Shown here: piece after piece, positions 1-13,700 of the stretch
How positions within the stretch are numbered: position 1 is the first letter of the stretch
Layout: each line of letters starts with the position of its first letter
Assembly (NCBI RefSeq): GCF_037975245.1
Contig: NC_092563.1
Span: forward strand, 6,509,501 to 6,573,500
Reading direction: 5' to 3'
Source of the DNA: Apostichopus japonicus
Lineage: Eukaryota > Echinodermata > Holothuroidea > Aspidochirotida > Stichopodidae
DNA: 64,000 nucleotides
Position numbers and translations under genes: made by a program
The notes under the pieces: generated by a model
What the model saw: the letters and a program-made list of their open reading frames with translations, nothing else
What the model was told of the DNA's origin: nothing
Databases searched by the model: none

Positions 1-94
1 CACTGGGTGAGGGAAGGGAAGGGAAGGGATGGTTCTGTTTTGTTTTATAATTCTCTTTTCTAATTGTAAAATTCTGTATTTTTTCAGGGAGTGT

Positions 95-235
95 CACTAC
101 CCGACAAGCCCTATAGGGTTTTTTAGTACACTTCCTTTCACAAGTTTTGCTTCTTATCTCCTTCTATGTTATATGTCATACTTATGTTGTGATAGAACAA
201 AACTAAACTAAATGAAATGAAATGAAATATGTGCT
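95..235 (+). mobile_element. Possible LINE/SINE 3' end with a short A-rich tail
   Basis: The stretch ends in a run of AACTAAACTAAATGAAATGAAATGAAA, a tail pattern seen at the 3' ends of non-LTR elements. There is no coding part. The assignment rests on the tail alone. Confidence 0.3.
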
Positions 236-824
236 GATCATTAAGTGAAGACAGAAGCATATCGGCGGTATGATGAGAGCGTTGTAAATCGTGATTCAAT
301 GCACACATACCTATAGTACAAAGGAAAGAGTCAATTTAGCCAGAGTATCAGATATTCAACTCTGGACAAAATTGAAAATACCTCTTGTGAAACTGTTATT
401 TTCAGATCATCATCTATACCGTGTGGGGGGAGGCATTTATGTTGCCAAGGCAACCAGCAGAGAACAGAGTCAAGAAATAAAAGTTCTCTGTCCCAACAGA
501 ATGAAGAGATGGATTCTCTGTTTTTTTTCTCTTCCGTTGTTTCATGTTGCCAATGATCGAGGTAACAAGTGTTAAAAGACTGTGCTTTGGTTGTAAAAGA
601 CAGTGGTGGTTTAATGTTGAATGTATTTACAGGTCAACAAAACATAGTAGCTAGAATTGTATTGGTCATGTACTCTGGTCTGACTCCCAGATGCCCGCTC
701 CCCCCCCCCCCCACCTGCCTCTCTCTTCTCTCTGCTCCATCTCAAATCTGTGTTGGCATCACTGATGACTGAGCTTTCCCATGAATGAATGCAGTATCTT
801 TCATTTGTATATCAATTCAAACCT

Positions 825-1664
825 CTCCCCCACCAACTTGTCCCCTCCCTCACAAACTTGTCCCCCCCCACCAACTTGTCTCCTCCCCCACCAACTTGTG
901 CCCTCCCCGCACCAACTTGTCCCTCCCCACACCAACTTGTCCCCTCCCCGCACCAACTTGTCCCCTCCCCGCACCAACTTGTCCCCTCTCCCACCAACTC
1001 GTCCCCTCACCCACCAACTTGTCTCCTCCTTCACCAACTTGTGCCCTCCCCCACCAACTTGTCCCTCCCCACACCAACTTTTCCCTCCCCACACCAACTT
1101 GTCCCCTCCCCCGCACCAACTTGTCCCCTCTCCCACCAACTCGTCCCCTCACCCACCAACTTGTCTCCTCCTTCACCAACTTGTGCCCTCCCCCACCAAC
1201 TTGTCCCTCCCCAAACCAACTTGTCCCCTCCCTGCACCAACTTGTCCCCTCCCCCGCACCAACTTGTCCCCTCTCCCACCAACTCGTCCCCTTACCCACC
1301 AACTTGTCTCCTCCTTCACCAACTTGTGCCCTCCCCCACCAACTTGTCTCCTCCCCGCACCAACTTGTCCCTCCCCACACCAACTTGTCCCTCCCCGCAC
1401 CAACTTGTCCCCTCCCGCACCAACTTGTCCCCTCACCCACCAACTTGTCCCCTCCCCGCACCAACTTGTCCCTCCCCACACCAACTTGTCCCCTCCCCGC
1501 ACCAACTTGTCCCTCCCCGCACCAACTTGTCCCCTCCCCCGCACCAACTTGTTCCCTCCCTCACCAACTTGTGCCCATCCCCCACCAACTCCCCTCCCCC
1601 ACCAACCTGTCCCCTCCCACCAACTTGTTCCCTCCCCCCACCAATTTGTCCCCTCACCTCCTCA
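825..1664 (+). repeat. C/T-rich minisatellite, unit CACCAACTTGTCCCCTCCC
   Basis: More than 40 variant copies of a 17-22 bp unit are built on CACCAACTTGTCC. A higher-order unit of about 142 bp (five or six variants in fixed order, with the CTC-GTCCCCT variant as marker) recurs near 980, 1123 and 1265. One strand is almost free of A and G apart from the core. The long open frames through it in several frames are repeat artefacts. Confidence 0.95.
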
Positions 1665-4620
1665 AGAAAAGAGAAACTCCCCGTACTAAATATTAATTTA
1701 TACCCCTGTAATATTCAATCAGTTGATTTCACTCAAGTTTGGCCCACTGCAATAACTCTGGCATCTGTTCAACATTATTGAGTATACATGTCAAGAGTTT
1801 CAACATAATTTAGTGCAGTTGTCAAGACATTTGCAATGATGTCCAACACTTTTCCATACAGTATATATGCTTTCAACTGCTGGTATAAAACTGCAGTAAT
1901 ACCAACAGAAGATGCATTCATTTTCCATGCAATTCATCCATGACTGGGTTCACACGGAAACCTTTTGGCAACATTCCAACATGAACGTTGGCTTAAAGAT
2001 CCATAGCCTGTCACAAGGAACTTAATCATCAATTTGAAGCCAAGCACCTGGTTTTAAGTTTTGCTTCATTTCCAACCTCTCTTGGCAAAATAAACAATAT
2101 GTGATAGAAAAAAATGATAGAGAAAGAAAAGTTGACACCAACAGTTTGAAGCCAAGACAATTTAATTTTTCAAGTCCAAAATTCAATGAAATTGAGCATT
2201 AGAGATTTGACTTTCAAATTTCTCTTATTCCTAGGAAAAACATGTAACAACACCTGCTGTTAACATTTCTTCCCTTCTTTGACAGGATAATTGTTCTTTC
2301 TTGCTTCTGGAAAGACAAAGTCCAGAGGTAATTTTACTTGGATCAATTAAACATATAACTAAACAACACACAGAATGCTTCACAATTTCCAAGTTTCCAT
2401 GTGGCACGGGTGAAAGCAAGCTCCAAACATTTTCCACCCAATTAGTCATCTGTGTATACAGTTCCTTTCCGCATGCTGTGACTTTCAAGCAGGTATTAAA
2501 AATGGGTACTAGGAATATTTAATATTTATGTGCAGGTACCCTTCCAAAGAAAGAAAAAAAAATCAAAGTTTAGTTGGGATAGTAATCTGCACTTTTTTGA
2601 CTGATGTTCAGTACAGTATTTTAAGCATAACTAGTTAACTGCCATCTTGGTAGTTCATTTCAAAGGTCTGATATTTTGTATACAATTTAGGGATTCAACT
2701 CAACTTTTGATTTCTTGATGGTCCTACTACATAAAAAAAAAATTGAGCTATACATGAATCATAAACCATAACCTGATATGAACATTTTGAACTTTGGGGA
2801 CACATTTACGATTCAAATTTTGGGGTTTCTGAATTTTTGGAATGTTTTTGTGTGTGACTTATACAGCAACTTGACCATCAGGCATAGCATATGGCGACGC
2901 CATACCAGACAAATAATCCCCTGGGCCTACTACAGACATACCGGAACCATTAAAAATTATTATGAACATTTGCCTCAATATGTAACTTACTGTTTTCATT
3001 CAGAAAGTACTTGATGGGCTCAGAAAGTGAGGTACTGTAACAACAATTAGGGCACTGAAAAGGCAAATAGTAATTGCAGTGTTTTCTTCAAAATCCATCC
3101 TACTTTTGTCCAATTTTCTGTCGTTGATAGTATTGGATGTTTCAATACGACCTTTCTGTCCTAAAGTCTCAATATGTGTTTGCCAAATTTTAACTTTGAC
3201 CTTTCCAGCTCACTGCCCTAAAAGCTCAGTGAAAATAACCCCGCTCTATGCAATTTTCATTTTAATAATCGTAATTTTTATTGAGTTATCTGTCGTTAAA
3301 CATTTTGAGCAGAATAAAATTCGCCAGAGTTTTTAAGAGAGAGTAGATTTTGCAAACTCCAATCAAAATTTGCAAGCCTCCACGCCCAGCAGATCATGCA
3401 CCAATCAATCTCCCTGTTTTGGTTACGACCATTAGGCTAGGCTTACTTTCACTTTCGTGGTAAGCCTATGTTAGGTCAATTTTCTTGAAAAGTATCTTTC
3501 TTTCAGTCTTACCGATGTAGCTTGGGAAATTGTGTCATTTCCTGCCATTGCAAGGATTAAACAGGTGTTTTCAGACGTTTCCTCCGTGAAATTGGATAAA
3601 AAAAAGTGGACGATACGAGTATATATTGGTTACATTTGTGTAATGAACATGCTGATATGGGCAGTCGCAGTGATTTTACAGTAAATCGTTCGCGCCATAA
3701 GGGCAACAGAAAATAAAGTTCTTTCTTTCGATTGCGACGGCTTTTCTCCATTAAACCCAACTGGTCAGAGTGCATTTAGAATAAGAAACTTGAATCTGTG
3801 TCGGAAGTTTGTTTTCCAAAATTCATCAGCAAACAGGTATTGAGACTTTAAGAGCCATCCACAAATTCTAGTGTTTGGGGAGAATATAATTCATTAAGTA
3901 TAGCATCCAAGATGTAATTTCTTGAAAATCGCGATACACGAGGGTAAACAATTTTTTTTCGGGTACCTGGATACCCTTCGGGTAACGGCTCTCGTGTACC
4001 CGATTTTTGGACCCATGTAAACACTACAAAATTCCATCACGATACTGTATCTGAATTACCCACTTGAAGATAAAATGACTTGATGTGGTCAAACTTATTC
4101 AATGACCTCCATCAAAAATTACTTCAGATGCAAATCAAAATTTTAGAATGCTTTCATCTTTTCTTTTCCTTTTCCGAGCAGCCTCTTGGGACTGGTGTCC
4201 AGACTGTGTATTTCACAGACCTAAATTCTGTATCGGTGTTCAATAAATTTATATATGACTTGTTTGGACTGTCACAGGTCAACTTGTCCCGTATCCCACA
4301 GTTAACTTGCAATTAACATCATATGGGGTTTTCAATGAATTGAGAATCGCTTCATACAATTTTTGACACAGCGCCAGACAGACACATCCGGAATATTGAT
4401 TTATGATGCAAATCGCAAGTGTGCCGTACGTTGAATACTTGGTGGAGATTATTCGGTTACTACCAAGATTCCACACACGTTTACATACAGGTAGGGTGCG
4501 TCGGTTGCTGTACGAGTTGAATAAAGTATTTTATGTCGTGAAACTTTGATGTTGTCATCATCTGTAGCACTATCAAATATAAAATCATTAATTCGAGATA
4601 TATATATAAAAGATTCTCAC

Positions 4621-4726
4621 CAGCTTTCATATGCCCACAGACCTTGGTAAAAGGCAATGCTATACTTGAAAACGTTGGTGGCAGAGCCCTGAAAGGAGAC
4701 TTCAGGTGAAAGGTATTCCGAGTTGC
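4621..4726 (-). CDS. Gene 1 coding exon 4 (last exon in the window)
   Basis: This 106-nt exon encodes [19 protein letters not shown], then [15 protein letters not shown], matching gene 2 exon 4 residue for residue in layout. The acceptor is TGTACAG, the donor GTGAGA, exit phase 2. Confidence 0.9.
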
Positions 4727-7700
4727 CTGTACATAGAACAAAAACAAAAGTACATGAATGAAAATATGATTAAATATGATGATCAAGAACAAATTAACTT
4801 AAGGCATTTAAATGCAAATAAAGGAGAGGAGGAATAAACGAAATTGAGAATTTTACTAATTAACTAACTATCGTTAACATTGTGACCTCTTATTAGCTGA
4901 GGTCTCATTCCATTTAACAAAAAATAAGAAAATACTGTAGGCAAAATCAACGAGGCAATTATTTGTAGAATATTTCAGAATCATAAAAATGAGCAATTAC
5001 TGTAACCTTCTTAGCAGTGAATAAATGCATAATGCATATCATTAACCTAAATGACATGCAAGAACCAAAGATTCATTGAAGTTGAAGAGGATCAACAACA
5101 AAACACATGGCATAATAAATACTTTTCAAGAATATTCAAATGAGCATTTCTGTCAATGTTTTTACAAGTGATTATGCAGAATACATCATTAATCGAATGA
5201 CAATCTATGAAGCAATGATTCATTGAAGCTAAACCGCTTAACAAACATGGAGTACCGAGATTTACTGATATTTCAAATTACAAAAGTGAAGGTCACTGTA
5301 AAACTTCTTAGTAGTGAATATGCATGATGCATATCCTTAACCTAATGACCTACATGAACCAATTGGACTCAACCAACATGAACTTACACATACCATTGAA
5401 GTAGGGATATATTATTATTTAAACATAGTCTTTGTCTCACTGTACACCAGTGTCCTATGTGTGCACACATCTCAGCGTGATAATCAAACTATATTAATGA
5501 ACCATATATTATCATTTAACATAGTCTGTGCCATACTTTACACCAGTGTCCTATGTGTGCACACATCACAGCATGATAATCAAACTATATTAATGAACCA
5601 TATATTATCATTTAACATAGTCTGTGCCATACTGTACACCAGTGTCCTATGTGTGCACACATGCCAGCATGATAATCAAACTATATAAATGAACCATATA
5701 TTATCATTTAACATAGTCTGTGCCATACTGTACACCAGTGTCCTATGTGTGCACACATGCCAGCATGATAATCAAACTACATGTATATAAACATCTACAC
5801 ATACACGAGGATGCTGTTACTCTAGTTCTAGATGTGATGAGGTCAATTCAAATTAAAAAAGAGTTTGATTAAAACCCTTTCTACTGAATCCACTTCACTT
5901 CTCACTCGAGAGAGGGATGTGAATGGAATGTACTTGACGTCAAAGGGTTCAAGACATGAAAGGGGTTTATTTAATAGAGCCTGACAGACATGAAATAAAT
6001 GAGGGTAAAGAGGGTAGCGGGGGGGGGGGGGGGATTAACACTGTACATTAAATCTATAGTAAAAAATATCTGTAATATTTTGGATAATTTAAACTGTTTG
6101 ATGGAATTAACTCAGTATTTTACAATCAATTCTCACAGGTGTATAGTAAATCCGGGAGTAGCTAAGATTTATAAGGAAATACAAAAACCATTCTGAAACG
6201 ATAAATTACTGTTTGGATAGTCGACAGAGTAGTTCACCAAGAGATTTCTTATTCATGTTGTGTAAATCAGTCTTCATCATGATTCAATCATTTTATACGA
6301 TATCTATATACAGGATCACACTGCCAGGCATGTTATTCACTGTCTGTTTAATAATGCTCTGTACATGAAGTACCAGCAGTTTAATTATCTCTTACTGATC
6401 CGATGTGGAAGGCTTAACACTAGGGTTAAAGACATATGATCTAGGCAAAAGTACATTGCAGTCAGATGGATATATATATAACAAATGAATAACAAGACTA
6501 CAGTTCAGCACCCATCACTTTAAATAAATAATTTCAAGAGAGACACACCCTTGAAACTACTGTGGGTGATTACTACTTTCATTAAAGATGAATTCAAGCA
6601 TGTCTGTCTGTCTGTCTGTCTGTGCATGCATGTGTGTGTATAGAACTGAAGACAAGATACCAGTATTGATCGGGGCCAGTGATTACACGAGACAAAATTA
6701 ATGGATTGACGTAGTAGAACGTTTGCCTAGCTCGTGGTGCGGGGTAAGAATAGACTAGAATGAGAATACTCATGGGGGATTTAGATAGCGCCAAAAAAGA
6801 TTCTTGTGATGTTATGAAAACTGGTGTACAGTATGTAATTACACTTTGAACAATTACCAATGCAAGGAAGGACAAACCACTTTCTCTGGATTTTACGACA
6901 GGGAATTTATGATCAGGGGTCTCAAGCAGACTTTGTCTCCACACACTAATATGACATTCTCATTCACCCCACCCCCCCTCCCCCACAAGTTTTCAGCACC
7001 TCCAAAAGACTTTTTCACTTTACCTGGAATTACCCTAAAGTTGGTTCTAAACCATGGACATATGGATGAGAAAGATCTAGATGCCATCCGTTAATGTAAT
7101 ATCCCTTCCAAGCCCACCTCCCCCCCCCCCCCGTCCCTACGACTTTTCAACTCTTGATGTGAGGCATGGTATAGAAATCTGTCAGAGGGCAGGACAGATC
7201 CGATGGTGACACAAACGACTTACCTCTGCACAGCTGCACAAAGCCAACCAGGATGATAATCGCCAACGCCAGCAGCTTAGCAGCGGTGAAGAAATTCTGG
7301 ACTAGACTCGCCCCCTTGACACTCATGAGATTGATGACAGCAATCACCACTGTTGGATCAATGAGAATATAAAGGCTGCTAACAAATATTCTATGTTTTC
7401 TAAATCATGGAGCTATTGTTTATCCAAACAATTGCCTTCAAGTACCCATCTCCCTTCCCCCCCATCCCCCCATCCCCCCCCCAAAAAAAATAACTAAAGA
7501 GAGGTAAAAAGTAAAATCCCAAAGAGCATTAAATTTTTACTTGATAACAATCCCTTTCGTTCCCTATCATTTCATATCAATCTTTATTAGGAAGAATTAA
7601 AGAGTTTTATAAAAATAGATTTTATGAGGGTATAAAACTATTTTACTGTCAATTATATCTTTTAATCGGTGGGATTTGTATTGTTTTGGGGTTTTTGCAA

Positions 7701-10700
7701 CTTGGCAGTGTCTGGTCTGTACTGTGTTGCCTGTGCATATGCTTTTTGTTTTGTTAGATCATCTTCAATCTTAAGTACTAGTCCATGGGGGCAGGCTCGA
7801 TATCGTTCACTGTCGTTGCACATATTTACTACATATTTAGTACATATTTAGCATATATTGAGTACATATTTAGCATATATTTAGCACATATTTAGTACAT
7901 ATTTAGTACATAGTTTGACCACAATTCTGGTGTGTTTTCATACATGCTAATTACAATTCTCGATGTTGGATGGTTCGGGAAGTGTTATTTTAAGAGTAAA
8001 CAGCAGTTTAAGATGGACTCATTTTGTCCGCTTTGCGTTGTTAGGACTTCTCCGACGCAGCGATTTTTTCAGTAAAGAGCAAATCAAAATCCTTATTGTG
8101 TATCATGTGATATTTCAGCTGATACAGAAACTGCTCGGCTCGGCGTAATGTACATGCACAGACTGTGTGTAACGATTGTGTGTTTACAATTCTTCTGCAT
8201 AACGTACTGCATACCAAGAGAACGATGGCTGAAAGTCTAACGAAATTTACAGCCAACAGTTGGCAAACTGACGTCAAATGTGCCGAGATATGGAGCAGTA
8301 TTGAAGGTGGCAAATTTCCATCAATCCCCCGAGAAATAGATCAATCTGGTCAACTTTGCTGGAATTTAGTTATGATACTTGACAGTGATCTTTTGGGATA
8401 CCATCTTTCCTGTTACCAAGATTCCCCAACAGATCGACTATAGTCTAGGCCTAGAAGGTGCTTCCATGATTCAATACATGAACGATGAAGGTAATTCTAG
8501 GCCTGTTACTAATACTCATTTTAGAGCATAACTGTGACAAGATATTAAACATAACTTACTCAAGTGCCACGAATGCCAACTATGAAAATTTGGGGCAAGG
8601 CTCTTCAATACCATACTACTACTAGTGAATTAATTTTCAAAACAGGGCCTAACTAAGCCCAGAGCATGTCTCTATGGCTGCTGGTAGTACTGGCACCCAC
8701 ACACAAACAAATGTAGCATGTAAGTAGCTTATATACAGGCCACTAAGTATATAAGCCTAGGCAATGCTACAGTATTGCCTAGTATCAGATCCCTTTGTGT
8801 ATTTTGTACACCTAACAAAGTGAGTTGGCATTTGTAAGTTTCCAGCTATTTAGCATCAGCATGGCACTCGGTTTAGTAGCACCTAGTCTTATTACAACTC
8901 TTTAAAAATTTGGAATCAAATATTTTTATCAAAGCATCTTGCTTGTTTTATTTTGATGCATGTATGGTGAGGCCTTCTTTTAGGATGGAAAATCATGTCA
9001 AGTAGGGTTGCACATGTTCTCAAACCTTTTTACTGTAGTGTGTGGGTTTGTAACTATGCCCTACCAAGCACATGGTTCCAGGCTTACACTGAAATAAATG
9101 GAATATCAGATGGCTTATTAGTCAGTTGAGTTCCAGTGTAGACAATTATTGTGAACCACAGTGTGATCGACAGAACAATTCAAAATACTGTATCAACCAA
9201 ACAAATTTGGTTTTGATTGATTGCAGATGAAAGTGCAGGCCCATCGGCGCCAAAGAAGAGGATATTTGCGGTGTTTCCTCTCCAGAGATTTCTCTGGCAC
9301 AACAAAAACTTGTGGAAAATCAGGACTCAAGTTTCGAAAGGAAGAAGATCTGGTAGCGGGCAGACACAACAGCTGTCTCGAGTACAAGTATCATGAGTAC
9401 AAGTATCATGAGTACAAGTATCATGAGTACAAGTATCATGAGTACAAGTATCATGAGTACAAGTATCATGAGTACAAGTATCATGAGTTCAAGTATCATG
9501 AGTATAAGAAGTATCATGGGTACAAGAATCATGAGTACAAGTATCACCATTGCAAGTATCATGAGTACAAGTATCATGAGTACAAGTATCATGAGTTCAA
9601 GTATCATGAGTATAAGAAGTATCATGGGTACAAGAATCATGAGTACAAGTATCATGAGTACGCTTTCTAGTCACTTCGCCCAACAACCATTTCGCCCAAC
9701 TGCCATTTCGCCCAACCAGCCTGGTCATTTCGCCCAACCAGCCTGGTCATTTCGCCCAACCTTGATTAAATATGATACTTCAAAAGGAAACGTTCAGGAA
9801 TTGTTAACGTTACAGGATACAAACCGAATATTAAGGAAACTTGAGGATCGATCAGTGTGTTAGGTGTTAAGGAAACTTGAAGTCGTGGTTAAATTGATTA
9901 GGCCTACTTATGTGATTACATATGTGGTTACATTGATAAAGTGGTTACATTGATTCAATATAGTACTTCAATATTACGGACGGGTTTTATATTTTTTTTT
10001 TCAATTTAATAAGGAATCGTTCAGGAATTGTTAGTCAGTAGGATGGATCAGTGTTTTAGGGGTTAGGTTTGATAGATTTTTATGAAGACCGATTCCCCTG
10101 TGTTTGTATAATAATATAACTTCCATTGTATGCGTAAACGCCTAAAGTAGTGTAATCCTCCCATTATACCCGAAATAACTGCTCAGACTCCGATCGATAT
10201 CGAGCGGACCTCACTTTTTTATTTACCTATTACGAAGTTACCTAACCCAAAATAAATCAAATTGAACTAGTGGAAAAGAAAAAGTAATATTATTCTGACT
10301 GAATATTAGTAAAAATAAGGTTGGGCGAAATGACCAACACGGTTGGGCGAAATGACCATGCTGGTTGGGCGAAATGACCATGATGGTTGGGCGAAATGAC
10401 CATGCTGGTTGGGCGAAATGACCAGGCTGGTTGGGCGAAATGGTAAGGTTGGGCGAAATGGCAGTTGGGCGAAATGGTTGTTGGGCGAAGTGTCCTGCTT
10501 CCATGAGTACAAGTATCATGAGTTCAAGTATCATGAGTATAAGAAGTATCATGGGTACAAGTATCATGAGTACAAGTATCATGAGTACAAGTATCATGAG
10601 TACAAGAATCATGAGTACAAGTATCACCATTGCAAGTATCATGAGTACTGTACAAATATCATCATTACAGGTATCATGTGTATGTACACATATAATGAGT

Positions 10701-13700
10701 ACAAGAAGTATCATGAGCACAAGTATCATGGGGATAAGTATCATTCATGAGTACAAGTATCATTAGTACAAGGCTCTTAGAAGCACAATGTTGAATTATC
10801 ATGTATTTTGTAGTATACTACTGTCCACCTTTACCATTCAATATTGCTCCTAGCAACAAGACTATACAAGTACAGATAGTGTACAGAATCCCTGCAAGCT
10901 CTGGAATGTTTCAGATATATACTCTATATAGTGTACAACTTTTCTGGCATTCGTTCTTCAATTTTACGGTCAATTTTAAAGGTAAACACATGCTGAGCCT
11001 TGAAGTTCTAAGCATTCCGATGCAAACCATCCTAGCATTTTCCATCACTGTAATTTTGGTCTCACCTCACCCCGAGGGTTTTCCAAGAAGAAGATCATAT
11101 TAATTAATAGGATTATAATGCCAGCTAGCATCCTTCAAACGAATACATTTTCATATTGTAAGAACTTTCTCCAAGGTTAATTCTCGTCCACACTAAAAGG
11201 GTATTTTTGTCTACAGATACGGAGGACAAACAACGACACAACGGAAGTCTAATTTATAATCTTTTGTTTTAGATAGGAAGTATTGATAAGACACAAAAAG
11301 TGATTCCCCTGTCTATCGATTTCATGCTTAGCTAACAATGCATCCAACATCTCGTTGGAGTTTCCTAAGAAGGAACATATACAGTAAACAGACAGGCTGA
11401 GACCAGTTGGGAGTGATCTCCAACAAAGCGTTACCAAGTTTCCTTCCTGTTATTTCCAAGGGATGCAAAGACGATTTGCATTCAATGAGGAAGGATGCTA
11501 CAGTACATCACTGAAACATGCTTTCCACAAGGCCTTAGGGTATGCAATAAGGGTCAAAGGGTAATCACTTCAAGTAGAAATTAATGCATGTCAATAAGAC
11601 TCTCTCTTCCAAAAAAGGTCAGTCTGCCGAAACTGTTGTAAATTTTGCCACCTCGAGAAAGCATCAACGAATAAACACGTGTTGATCTCGGTTTTAAAAT
11701 TCCCGAAAAAAATTCCCTAAAAACTTCCCTTAAAGTGTCAACTGAAGTTTATGGAATGCTCAACACAGGCCAAACAGTGATACTGTGACTGCATGCATGA
11801 GAAGCCAACCTTACTGTACTATGTGAATGTTACAACAATGGGTTAATAACTTAATAGTATGTCAATGTCTTAAATGAAATTACGCCAAAATTTGGGAGTC
11901 TGCAGGTAGCAGTCCAACAAAAGAAGGAAAACATGAGTGCTAACTAGTCTATTAATGTTTAAACAGCTACAAAGTAATTTGATTTTCAAGATATAAAAAA
12001 TAACATAGATGTTTATGATATGATATGTTGTATACATACCAGGGAAAGTGCAACTGTAGAGAGGGGGACAGGTAAGTGCAGTAAATCAACTGTTTGGACA
12101 AATTATTTGCTCCCTCCTCTCCCAAGCCATCCTCCCACCCCTTTCTGTATCCCAATTCCTCAATAATAACAATATTGTATACTTACTGATACTGAGGGCA
12201 GCAAACAGTTTGATGGGAATTGGTGCAAAGTCATCGGCACAATCGCCGAAGAAACTCTCTACGACGTATGTGCCGAAGATGAGTGATATGATGGAGACGA
12301 TAGAGGGCTTTATGATGAGCGTGTACGTCCAGGCAAACAAAAAGGCAGGGAGCTCGCCGAAGACACCCAGAGGACCGAAAGCTTCCTTTAGGTATGCGTA
12401 CTCTCCACCCGACTTTGGCACCAGCGTTCCCAGCTCACAGTAACAGAGAGCACCTGTTGATGGAAGAAGGAGAAGAAGATAGAGCACATGATACATGTGT
12501 AATTATGCAAATGTATAAACTCAATTGTCTATGGTACACCAAACTCATTGTCACTGCATGAAAAGTTTAAGGCTAGGGGACACCAGAGGGATCACCAGAG
12601 GGGAGTCACAAGAGGGGACACGAGGGGGGTCACGAGGGGGGTCACGAGAGGGGTCAAGAGGGGAGTCACGAGAGGGGACACAAGTGGAGTCACCGTCAGT
12701 CACGAGAGGGGACACAAGGGGAGTCATGAAAGGGGTCCAAGAAGGGCATGTGTTTCTCATCATAGGTTGGGATTTGTCAAAACCAGGTCGAATTGCTTGG
12801 CACTCAAGCTTTCTTGTATTACGTAGGTGTTTGCATGGTGCTGCCAGTTTCAACAACACTCAACATTGATCTGACCCCTTCTCCTACTCTCCTCTAGTAG
12901 GTGTGGGCATGGTGCTGCCAGTTTCAACAACACTCAACATTGATCTGACCCCTTCATTTTTCACTTTTGATGCCTACAGTAGGGAATAAGGAAGACGTCC
13001 CTTCAGGTATCACAGGATACAGTGGACTGATCTCTACCCAAGTAGACAAGCAAGTTTAACGATGAAAAATGATAAACTGAAGAGAAAGTTTGTTTGCGAT
13101 AGCACTCAGCTTTCATTGTAGCAATTCTTAAAGATAAATGAAGGTATTTTCAAGGAGTGGAAGCATTTTCTGTGGAACCATTGTGTCCCCCTTACCACCC
13201 CCACACGGCCACACCAAAGGGATATGCCACGACCCTTATCATGCCTACAACGTTCCGACGCATAAATTAAATTTTCAGTAATGCTAGACCTTCAGTTCAC
13301 CGTTTCTTCTCTCCATATTCTACTGGTGATACAAAATACAAATCTCATCTTCATCATCTTCATCATTATCATCATCATCTTCTTCATCTCTCACAAATCG
13401 TCTCATTCTTCTTACCATGTTATCGATCAGTAATTTACAGATTAACTCACCCAGTGTAGACACTAAAGAGAAGAGTAAATTAAACTGCCCACTAGTCTTA
13501 AAAATAGAAGGCAGTAGATCTCAGATATTAATGAATTAGAAAAGTATTAAACTCAGCAGAGGCTACCCACAAGGGAATCCATACAAATCAAAAGCCTGGC
13601 ACAAGTATGCATCTCTGTGGCTGGCACATTGTCATCGCTGCTACAGTATGTGTTAATGGGAGAAGGTGGAAGTGTGTTTGTAACTTTGTGGTATTTCTAC

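Larger units (their letters stand above)
1..4620. other. Gene 1 intron 4 (incomplete), no exon found
   Basis: This AT-rich intronic DNA contains the minisatellite at 825-1664 and a possible retroelement 3' end near 95-235. I looked for the expected exon 5 signature on the minus strand and did not see it. The open frames here are low-complexity or unrecognised. Confidence 0.6.
7350..12186. other. Gene 1 intron 2
   Basis: This intron carries an AT-rich short tandem array (7818-7915), a possible degenerate coding fragment (8228-8443), a 15-bp satellite and the foldback element inserted in it (9379-10765). The remainder, 10800-12186, shows no recognisable feature. Confidence 0.6.

Noticed and set aside
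781-1781. Long open frames (over 300 aa) in three plus-strand frames and up to 209 aa on the minus strand
   Set aside because: All are translations of the CACCAACTTGTCC minisatellite; frames stay open because the C/T-rich unit lacks stop codons. No domain or codon structure.
9221-9863. ORFs encoding EYKYH, MSTSI and MILVL repeats
   Set aside because: The 15-bp satellite unit is a multiple of three, so several frames on both strands remain open; no start context or splice signal supports a protein.
9379-10775. Possible CRISPR-like array
   Set aside because: The repeats are contiguous satellite units without unique spacers, in eukaryotic DNA, and there are no cas genes.
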